Below, one piece after another: positions 1 to 5,163 of a stretch of 5,704 bases of DNA. The position numbers and the translations under genes were made by a program. A model generated the notes under the pieces. The model searched no databases. It was given only the letters and a program-made list of their open reading frames with translations, and was not told the DNA's origin. The DNA lies in NCBI GenBank assembly GCA_903918595.1, contig CAIXFB010000367.1, positions 1 through 5,704 on the forward strand, in the 5' to 3' direction. How positions within the stretch are numbered: the first letter of the stretch is position 1; each line of letters starts with the position of its first letter. Source of the DNA: an uncultured Actinomycetes bacterium. Lineage in GTDB: Bacteria > Actinomycetota > Actinomycetes > S36-B12.

Positions 1-168
1 ATGGCCAACCCGACCAGCACCAGCACCGCCGGGATTTCGGTGTGGTCGTGGGGCTGGCTCGCTCTTTTTCTTTTCGCGGTGGTGGCAGCATTCATGGGAT
101 TGCGCAACATCTCACGCAACCGACGCGGCCGCCATGCAAGATCTGGTCGAGTACGACTCGAACGATAA
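1..168 (+). CDS. C-terminal tail of a single-pass membrane protein, possibly a D-Ala-D-Ala carboxypeptidase (partial)
   Basis: The plus-strand frame is open from base 1 to a TAA at 166-168 and gives 55 residues. They show a Thr/Ser-rich stretch (residues 4-9), a hydrophobic Trp-rich helix of about 20 residues (roughly 14-34), then a strongly basic end with about 11 Arg in the last 21 residues. That is the expected look of an exported protein anchored by a C-terminal helix with a short cytoplasmic tail. Codon 1 is ATG, but the window edge hides what lies upstream, so it may be an internal Met and the gene is probably truncated. It converges on trpS with only 4 nt between stop codons. In other actinobacteria a DacC/PBP5-type D-alanyl-D-alanine carboxypeptidase with such an anchor is encoded near trpS, so that is my guess from context. 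No catalytic motif is visible. It could also be a small stand-alone membrane protein. Confidence 0.5.
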   Translation: MANPTSTSTAGISVWSWGWLALFLFAVVAAFMGLRNISRNRRGRHARSGRVRLER

Positions 169-174
169 AGATCT
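139..174. terminator. Hairpin at convergent gene ends, candidate two-way terminator
   Basis: TCGAGT (147-152), loop acg, ACTCGA (156-161) form a perfect 6-bp stem. It is flanked by two copies of the self-complementary AGATCT (139-144 and 169-174), which could pair as an outer stem across an asymmetric internal loop. The structure lies 11 nt beyond the trpS stop (minus strand) and overlaps the last codons of the plus-strand gene. No T-run follows on either strand, so it is not a classical intrinsic terminator. Actinobacterial hairpin terminators often lack the T-run, which keeps the idea open. Confidence 0.35.
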
Positions 175-1192
175 AGCGCGGCAGCGGCACAAAGCCAACA
201 GCGTCGTAGACCTTCTCCAGAGTTTCCCCAGCGGTCACCCGCGCTTTGCCGGCACCGACGCCCATTAAATTGATTAACTCACCCTTGTCGGACATCAATT
301 CAGCCACCCGAAGACGAATCGGTGCAATGAGATCCACCACAATCTGGGCTGTTTCGGTCTTGAGATCGCCATAGCCTCGATCTGCATAGCTTGCTTCGAG
401 CTCTGACATTGTGCGGCCCGTGATGGCCTGTTGCATCGTTAAAAGGTTTGCCACCCCTGGCTTATTGACCGGATCAAAGCGAATGTCACGATCGGAGTCG
501 GTGACCGCAGATTTGATCTTCTTCGTGAGTACTGCATCCTCATCAAGCAAGAACGCGCAACCAGGAGCACTCGACTTGCTCATTTTCGCTGAGGGATCTT
601 GTAGGTCAACAATTTTTGCTGTCTCTTTGACGATCATCGCTTCGGGGACCGTCAGGGTCGGCCCGAATTTTGCATTGAACCGCTGAGCCAGATCCCGAGT
701 GAGCTCAAGGTGCTGGCGCTGATCTTCGCCCACCGGTACGGCGTTGGCCTGGTAGATCAGAATGTCTGCCGCCTGCAAGATGGGATACGTGAACAGACCC
801 ACACTTGACCGATCCGCGCCACCTTTCTGCGATTTATCCTTGAACTGTGTCATGCGACTGGCTTCCCCAAAACCTGTTTGGCATTCCATGATCCAGGCAA
901 GCTGACTGTGTTCGGGCACATGACTCTGCACAAAAATCGTTGATTCGGACGGATCCAGACCAACAGCAAGGAGTTGCGCGAAGGAGACCAACGTGCGCTC
1001 GCGCAGAACTGCTGGATCGTGGTCGACGGTGATCGCATGCTGGTCAACAACGCAGTAGTAGGCATCGTGCGTGCTTTGCATGCGCACCCATTCTTGGAGC
1101 GCACCCAGATAATTCCCGATGTGGAAAGAGTCAGCCGTCGGCTGGATTCCGGAGAGCACCCGTTGACGCGAAGCAGCAGACATGCGCGTCAT
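173..1192 (-). CDS. trpS: Tryptophan--tRNA ligase (TrpRS)
   Basis: Cytoplasmic class I aminoacyl-tRNA synthetase (EC 6.1.1.2) that activates tryptophan with ATP and charges tRNA-Trp; it acts as a homodimer. The 339 residues match the usual bacterial length of about 330-350. Visible landmarks are RVLSGIQPTA (11-20) leading to the HIGH-type signature HIGN (24-27), FTYPILQAADILIY (134-147) with the Asp (D143) expected to recognise the indole nitrogen, GEDQRQH (155-161), and the second signature KMSKS (203-207). The ATG at 1192 overlaps the stop of the upstream gene as ATGA, so translational coupling is likely. No clear Shine-Dalgarno is seen. Met4 (ATG at 1181-1183) is a possible alternative start, costing three residues. 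The 3' end converges with the plus-strand gene, 4 nt away. There is no T-box or leader, in keeping with its place inside an operon. The family call is secure. Confidence 0.97.
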   Translation of the reverse strand: MTRMSAASRQRVLSGIQPTADSFHIGNYLGALQEWVRMQSTHDAYYCVVDQHAITVDHDPAVLRERTLVSFAQLLAVGLDPSESTIFVQSHVPEHSQLAWIMECQTGFGEASRMTQFKDKSQKGGADRSSVGLFTYPILQAADILIYQANAVPVGEDQRQHLELTRDLAQRFNAKFGPTLTVPEAMIVKETAKIVDLQDPSAKMSKSSAPGCAFLLDEDAVLTKKIKSAVTDSDRDIRFDPVNKPGVANLLTMQQAITGRTMSELEASYADRGYGDLKTETAQIVVDLIAPIRLRVAELMSDKGELINLMGVGAGKARVTAGETLEKVYDAVGFVPLPR

Positions 1193-2514
1193 TCTGTCAG
1201 TTCGTCGATCTCGCTTTGCGTCACCGTGGGCTCAGGGAGACGCCGCACGGTCACACGAGATGCCCGTAATCCATCAAGTTCAGCCACCGTGAATGAATAT
1301 CCGCCATATTCGGTGCCCTCCCCCACCTGCGGGAGATCCTCCACCCGGGCGATCAGGAATCCGGCGACAGTCTCATAGGGTCCATCAGGTAATTCAATCC
1401 CGGTCTCTTCATGAAAATCCTCGATGTTGAGCAGGCCATCTACCGTGACTTCGCCGATGATGACTGGACTGTGATCAGCACCCGGTTTGACGTCGTACTC
1501 GTCTTTGATATCGCCGATGAGCTCTTCTACAAGGTCTTCCATGGTCACGATGCCCGCTGTGCCGCCGTACTCGTCCTGCACAATGGCGAGATGGGCACTG
1601 AGCCTGCGCATCTCGGTAAGCGTGCTCATCACGTTCTTGGTGCCGGGGAACGACACGATTTCCCGGGCCAACTCCCCCACTCGTATTCCACGATCACTCA
1701 TATCAGGGTTGAGCAGGTCCCGAATATGTACGAAGCCGACGACGTCATCGGATGAGTCACGAATCACCGGATAGCGCGAGTGCGGCATATCCGAGACGAG
1801 GCGTGCCGCTTTGAATACAGGAAGGGCAGCCGGCAAGAAATCAGCTTCGGTCCTGGGGACCATGACCTCGCGCAGCTCGCGATCACCGGCAGCAAAAACG
1901 TCATCGATCAGTTCACGTTCTTCCACTGTGAGGTCTTCATGCGCTGCTACAAGATCACGCAATTCCTCACCCGTAATTTGCTCCCGACTCGCGTTCGGAT
2001 CAATCCCAAAGATTCGAACAATGCCGTTCGTCGTTTTGGACAGCGCCACGATGAATGGCTTGAATAAAGTTGCGATGAAGTCAATCGGGATGGCCACGAA
2101 CAACGCAACTTTCTCGACGCGCTGCAATGCGATCCGCTTGGGCACTAGCTCACCGAGCACCAAGGAGAGGAAGGCGATGACGATGGTGACAGCGATGAAG
2201 GCAACCGTCTCGGCAACCCCCACGCTCAAGCCCAGTTCTTCGAGTGGCACTGCAACGCTCGGCGCGATTTGCGATGCACCAAAACCAGCCGAGACGAAAC
2301 CCGCGAGCGTGACACCCACCTGGACCGCGGCCAGGAACCGGTTCGGGTTCGCCGTGAGGGTCTTAAGGCGTCGACCGCGCCTACTCACCTCTGCAAGGCG
2401 CTGAACCTGACTCTCCCGCAGTGAGACCAACGCGATTTCGGCTGCGGCGAAGAACCCGCCGATCAGCACAAAAATGAGGACGACAATCACGTCAACCCAC
2501 ACAACACTCACCAA
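1189..2514 (-). CDS. CNNM/CBS-pair/CorC_HlyC membrane protein (hemolysin family, UPF0053)
   Basis: Integral membrane protein of the CorC/HlyC group. Studied relatives (for example S. aureus MpfA and Thermus CorC) export Mg2+ or give magnesium tolerance; the old name 'hemolysin' is not a reliable function. The 441 residues have the full family order. The CNNM (DUF21) membrane domain spans about 1-175, with hydrophobic segments near 8-28, 61-83, 103-124 and 135-158 and motifs FFAAAEIALVSLRESQVQRL (21-40) and GELVPKRIALQ (121-131). A CBS pair spans about 215-340 (VMVPRTEADFLP 218-229; DEYGGTAGIVTMEDLVEELI 314-333). A CorC_HlyC C-terminal domain spans about 350-428. All parts look intact. The start is uncertain: codon 1 at 2514 is TTG and codon 2 at 2511 is GTG, with only a weak AGG before them, and an in-frame TGA lies just upstream. 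The gene follows icd by 38 nt and overlaps trpS by 4 nt. Substrate is inferred from family. Confidence 0.93.
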   Translation of the reverse strand: MVSVVWVDVIVVLIFVLIGGFFAAAEIALVSLRESQVQRLAEVSRRGRRLKTLTANPNRFLAAVQVGVTLAGFVSAGFGASQIAPSVAVPLEELGLSVGVAETVAFIAVTIVIAFLSLVLGELVPKRIALQRVEKVALFVAIPIDFIATLFKPFIVALSKTTNGIVRIFGIDPNASREQITGEELRDLVAAHEDLTVEERELIDDVFAAGDRELREVMVPRTEADFLPAALPVFKAARLVSDMPHSRYPVIRDSSDDVVGFVHIRDLLNPDMSDRGIRVGELAREIVSFPGTKNVMSTLTEMRRLSAHLAIVQDEYGGTAGIVTMEDLVEELIGDIKDEYDVKPGADHSPVIIGEVTVDGLLNIEDFHEETGIELPDGPYETVAGFLIARVEDLPQVGEGTEYGGYSFTVAELDGLRASRVTVRRLPEPTVTQSEIDELTE

Positions 2515-2552
2515 CCTGACTCATGTGGTGATGACGGTACCAAAGAACCTCG

Positions 2553-3770
2553 TTAACGTGACATTGCCTTCTGCAGGTTCTCATCGATGGAGGAGAGGAA
2601 GTCCTGCGTGGTCTGCCACGGCTGATCCGGTCCGATAAGCAGCGCAAGATCCTTGGTCATCTTGCCTTCCTCCACCGTCTCGATGCACACGCGCTCGAGG
2701 GTTTGAGCGAACTCGGTGACCGCAGGGGTGTTATCGAGCTTGCCGCGGTGCTCGAGGCCTCTCGTCCAGGCGAAGATCGAGGCAATGGGGTTTGTTGACG
2801 TGGGCTTGCCTTGTTGGTGCTGGCGGTAGTGACGGGTGACCGTGCCGTGAGCGGCTTCAGCTTCAACGGTGCGACCATCCGGAGTCATGAGCACGCTGGT
2901 CATCAGGCCGAGTGAACCAAAGCCTTGCGCCACGGTGTCGGACTGCACGTCGCCGTCGTAGTTCTTGCAGGCCCAGACGTACCCGCCTTCCCACTTCATT
3001 GCTGCTGCCACCATGTCGTCAATCAACCGGTGCTCGTAGGTGATGCCGGCAGCCTCGAACTCGGACTTGAACTCGGTTTCGAAAACCTCGTTGAAGATGT
3101 CCTTGAACTGACCGTCGTAAGCCTTCAAGATCGTGTTCTTGGTAGACAGGTAGACCGGGTAGTTACGCGTCAGTCCATAGCGCATTGACGCACGAGCAAA
3201 GTCGCGAATCGAGTCATCCAAGTTGTACATACCCATTGCCACGCCACCAGAGGGGAAGTCAAAGACGTTGAATTCCATCGGCTCTGATCCGTCAGCTGGT
3301 GTGAACGTCATGGTCAGCGTGCCTGCCGTGGGCACCTTGAAATCAGTGGCCTTGTACTGATCTCCGAAAGCGTGACGGCCCACGATGATTGGCTTGGTCC
3401 AGGTTGGCACCAATCGCGGGATGTTGTTGATGATGATCGGCTCGCGGAAGATGACTCCTCCAAGAATGTTGCGGATCGTGCCATTCGGCGACTTCCACAT
3501 CTTCTTTAGACCGAACTCTTCAACGCGTGCCTCATCTGGTGTGATGGTCGCGCACTTGACGCCCACGCCGTACTTCTGAATCGCATACGCGGAATCAATC
3601 GTTACCTGGTCGTCCGTGGCATCGCGGTACTCCATGCCGAGGTCGTAGTACTTGAGGTCAAGGTCGAGATACTTCAAGATCAACTCATCCTTGATGAACT
3701 GCCAGATGATCCGCGTCATCTCATCACCGTCGAGTTCGACGACTGGGTTTTCTACCTTGATCTTGTTCAT
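2553..3770 (-). CDS. icd: NADP-dependent isocitrate dehydrogenase, homodimeric eukaryote-like type
   Basis: TCA-cycle enzyme (EC 1.1.1.42) that decarboxylates isocitrate to 2-oxoglutarate and yields NADPH in the cytoplasm. The 405 residues align by eye almost without gaps to human IDH1 and M. tuberculosis Icd1. Substrate residues are T77, S94 in KSPNGTIRN (93-101), R100, R109 and R132; catalytic residues are Y139 and K211; metal ligands are D251, D274 and D278. R313-H314 in AAHGTVTRHYR (306-316) match the human R314/H315 pair that reads the NADP 2'-phosphate, so NADP is predicted. The frame is open to 3884, but I place the start at the ATG at 3768-3770: AAGGGA (3776-3781) lies 5 nt upstream, and the 38-residue extension is Lys/Arg/Ser-rich and overlaps mdh. 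It follows mdh by 43 nt with no terminator and probably shares its transcript. The call is secure. Confidence 0.97.
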   Translation of the reverse strand: MNKIKVENPVVELDGDEMTRIIWQFIKDELILKYLDLDLKYYDLGMEYRDATDDQVTIDSAYAIQKYGVGVKCATITPDEARVEEFGLKKMWKSPNGTIRNILGGVIFREPIIINNIPRLVPTWTKPIIVGRHAFGDQYKATDFKVPTAGTLTMTFTPADGSEPMEFNVFDFPSGGVAMGMYNLDDSIRDFARASMRYGLTRNYPVYLSTKNTILKAYDGQFKDIFNEVFETEFKSEFEAAGITYEHRLIDDMVAAAMKWEGGYVWACKNYDGDVQSDTVAQGFGSLGLMTSVLMTPDGRTVEAEAAHGTVTRHYRQHQQGKPTSTNPIASIFAWTRGLEHRGKLDNTPAVTEFAQTLERVCIETVEEGKMTKDLALLIGPDQPWQTTQDFLSSIDENLQKAMSR

Positions 3771-3775
3771 CGCGT

Positions 3776-3781
3776 TCCCTT
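3776..3781 (-). promoter_or_regulatory. Shine-Dalgarno of icd that decides its start
   Basis: AAGGGA on the minus strand, 5 nt before the ATG at 3768-3770. This strong site, absent before any upstream in-frame start, fixes the icd start and rejects the 38-residue N-terminal extension. Confidence 0.75.
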
Positions 3782-3813
3782 GTCTCTCAAGTTGAATGAA
3801 TAGAAAAGTCTTT

Positions 3814-4770
3814 TTAGAGGTCTTTGACGTCGGCTTGCTTCGCCAAGACCGCCTCGTACGCCTGGACCAAGAGCGCTTTTTCATCAGGGGTGAGTGGGGT
3901 TTCCACTACCGAGCGGATACCGCCTCTGCCAATCACTGCCTCAACACCGAGGTATGCGCCAGAGAGGCCGTACTCGCCATCTACCCATGCGCACACCGGC
4001 ATGACCTTGCCGGAATCCTCATGCACGGCGCGCGCCATGCGAGCAGCTGCAGCAGATGGTGCGTAATACGCAGAGCCGGTCTTCAGCAGCGCCACGATCT
4101 CCGCGCCACCGTTGCGGGTGCGCTCAACGAGTGCGTCGATCTGTTCAGCAGAGAGAAGATCGGAAAGCGGCTTGCCGTTCACTGCACAGACCGAAGCCAC
4201 CGGCACCATGGTGTCGCCGTGCGAGCCGAGAGTAAGAGTGGTGACCGAGCTCACGGGAACGTTGAGTTCTTCTGCCACAAAGTGTGTGAAGCGAGCCGTG
4301 TCGAGCATTCCGGCCTGGCCGATAACTCGGGCGTATGGGAAACCGGACACGATTTGAGCGAGCGCGGTCATTTCATCAAGCGGATTAGCCACGTTGATGA
4401 TGACGCAGTCCGGAGCAAACTTGGCAACGTTCTCGGCGACCTGACGCATGATCTTGGCATTGGTCTCGATGAGATCCATGCGGCTCATGCCAGGCTTGCG
4501 CGGCAGGCCAGCGGTGATGATGACGATCTCAGATCCTGCGATGGCTTCGTAACCTTCACCCGTTGGCCCGGTGGTCTGACCGACCAACTTGGTTTCGAAT
4601 CCTTCAATCCAGCGCGCCTGATTCATGTCGAGGGCGATGCCCTCTGCTTTACCATCAAGGACGTCGGTCAGTACGACGGTGTCGAAGATGTCGTACTCGG
4701 CGAGCCGCAATGCAGTGGTCGAACCGTAGAAACCTGCTCCGATGACAGAAACCTTGCCGCTGCGAGCCAT
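3814..4770 (-). CDS. mdh: Malate dehydrogenase, LDH-like type
   Basis: NAD-dependent oxidation of malate to oxaloacetate (EC 1.1.1.37) in the cytoplasmic TCA cycle. The 318 residues belong to the lactate/malate dehydrogenase superfamily. The Rossmann motif is GAGFYG (11-16), and D36 at the end of the second strand favours NAD over NADP. The active-site loop reads LPRKPGMSRMDL (89-100). R91, at the specificity position where lactate dehydrogenases carry Gln, marks it as a malate enzyme, and R97 is the second substrate Arg. N129-P130, D157 and R160 (GMLDTAR, 154-160) and H184 (GSHGDTMVP, 182-190) complete the relay. The frame is open to 4836, but the start is set at ATG 4768-4770 because GAAAGG (4778-4783) lies 7 nt before it and the extra 22 codons run back into the promoter/operator. 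It is followed by icd after 43 nt. Expression is probably controlled by the palindrome upstream. Confidence 0.96.
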   Translation of the reverse strand: MARSGKVSVIGAGFYGSTTALRLAEYDIFDTVVLTDVLDGKAEGIALDMNQARWIEGFETKLVGQTTGPTGEGYEAIAGSEIVIITAGLPRKPGMSRMDLIETNAKIMRQVAENVAKFAPDCVIINVANPLDEMTALAQIVSGFPYARVIGQAGMLDTARFTHFVAEELNVPVSSVTTLTLGSHGDTMVPVASVCAVNGKPLSDLLSAEQIDALVERTRNGGAEIVALLKTGSAYYAPSAAAARMARAVHEDSGKVMPVCAWVDGEYGLSGAYLGVEAVIGRGGIRSVVETPLTPDEKALLVQAYEAVLAKQADVKDL

Positions 4771-4777
4771 GATGACG

Positions 4778-4783
4778 CCTTTC
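4778..4783 (-). promoter_or_regulatory. Shine-Dalgarno of mdh that decides its start
   Basis: GAAAGG on the minus strand, 7 nt before the ATG at 4768-4770. It supports this ATG over the in-frame TTG at 4834-4836, which lies inside the predicted -35 hexamer. Confidence 0.7.
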
Positions 4784-4808
4784 AGGATGCGTGACGGTGG
4801 ACGTGGAA

Positions 4809-4836
4809 AAGATATCTTGACGTCAAGATATCTCAA
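4809..4836 (-). promoter_or_regulatory. Candidate mdh(-icd) promoter overlapping the palindrome
   Basis: On the minus strand TTGAGA (4831-4836; five of six matches to the sigma-70/HrdB-type -35) is followed after 16 bp by TATCTT (4809-4814; four of six matches to TATAAT). Transcription would begin near 4802, giving an mdh leader of about 32 nt. It lies in the only sizeable intergenic gap. The -10 is weak, as is common in actinobacteria, and the start site is an inference. Confidence 0.5.
4810..4833. promoter_or_regulatory. Perfect 24-bp palindrome, probable repressor operator for mdh
   Basis: The half-site AGATATCTTGAC is followed directly by its exact reverse complement, with no spacer and no mismatch. 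The repeat is centred between 4821 and 4822; symmetry breaks at 4809/4834. It covers the whole spacer and parts of both hexamers of the predicted mdh promoter, so a bound dimer would block RNA polymerase. The TTGAC|GTCAA core and full dyad symmetry suit a dimeric winged-helix or helix-turn-helix repressor such as a MarR or TetR type. The regulator is not in this window and I do not identify it. A cruciform or RNA hairpin role is less likely, because the predicted transcript starts downstream of it. Confidence 0.7.
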
Positions 4837-4851
4837 AAATCAGGGGGCGCC

Positions 4852-5163
4852 TCACGAGGGCTCGGGGACCCAAAAGGCGAAAATGGTCAGCGCAATGCCC
4901 AGCGCACCCAACGTCACCACATCAATCTGTTTGGATCGCACCACCAACATGCCGGCCTCCTTGGAGGGCAGCAAGAGCCGCAGGAAGGCCGCGAGGAGCA
5001 CGCTGCCGGCGAGAACAATCGAACCGCGACGGAAATAGTCGGCGGCGATCATGGCGAGAGCAATCGCCACACCCAGCAACACGATGATGATCGGCCACTC
5101 ATTCCACCACCGACGTTTCTTTTCTTCCCGCAAAGGTCGGACTGTTCCGCCGTCGTCAGCCAT
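4852..5163 (-). CDS. Small DUF3017-type membrane protein of unknown function
   Basis: The 103 residues hold a charged N-terminal arm (1-19, RPLREEKKRRWW at 9-20) and three predicted membrane helices near 23-44, 47-65 and 81-99, with a short basic loop GMLVVRSKQID (71-81) between the second and third. Size, the NEWP start of helix 1, RRGS between helices 1 and 2, LRLLLP at the end of helix 2 and the GML-VRS-D motif resemble the actinobacterial DUF3017 family, which I recall lying between folD and mdh in streptomycetes. No function is known to me. The start is taken as ATG 5161-5163, which overlaps the folD stop by 8 nt and has GGA 7 nt upstream. The frame is open 13 codons further to 5202, but that would lie deep in folD. 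It is probably cotranscribed with folD. Confidence 0.85.
   Translation of the reverse strand: MADDGGTVRPLREEKKRRWWNEWPIIIVLLGVAIALAMIAADYFRRGSIVLAGSVLLAAFLRLLLPSKEAGMLVVRSKQIDVVTLGALGIALTIFAFWVPEPS

Noticed and set aside
134..268. 44-codon plus-strand ORF starting MQDLVEYDSN
   Set aside because: It mostly lies opposite the trpS C-terminus and overlaps the end of the other plus-strand frame; no ribosome-binding site or recognisable product.
1811..2404. 197-codon plus-strand open frame within the CNNM/CorC gene
   Set aside because: Low-complexity Ser/Thr/Ala/Arg translation lying opposite conserved membrane and CBS-domain codons; no ribosome-binding site or family resemblance seen.
2515..2552. 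38-nt gap between icd and the CNNM/CorC gene as a promoter or terminator
   Set aside because: Apart from the 6-bp palindrome GGTACC (2536-2541) I see no hairpin, T-run or paired -35/-10 hexamers; read-through is the simplest reading.
3804..3814. AAAAG-T-CTTTT symmetry between mdh and icd
   Set aside because: With a one-base centre it cannot form a hairpin, and it is short A/T-run symmetry with no promoter-like spacing.
3771..3884. 38-residue N-terminal extension of icd
   Set aside because: It overlaps the mdh 3' end, is low-complexity Lys/Arg/Ser, and the internal ATG at 3770 has a strong Shine-Dalgarno and matches the normal IDH N-terminus.
3796..4794. 332-codon open frame on the plus strand opposite the whole of mdh
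   Set aside because: It is antisense to an unmistakable malate dehydrogenase with intact catalytic motifs. Its translation shows no recognisable domain and is rich in His/Arg/Asp, as expected from a codon-bias shadow.
4771..4836. 22-residue N-terminal extension of mdh starting at a TTG
   Set aside because: The TTG lies inside the predicted promoter and next to the palindrome. The downstream ATG has a good ribosome-binding site just before the Rossmann fold.
4836..4868. CCTCGTGAGG followed by a T-run after the DUF3017 gene on the minus strand, as a possible terminator
   Set aside because: The stem is only 4 bp with a 2-nt loop, and the TTTTT lies several bases beyond it; too weak to call a terminator.
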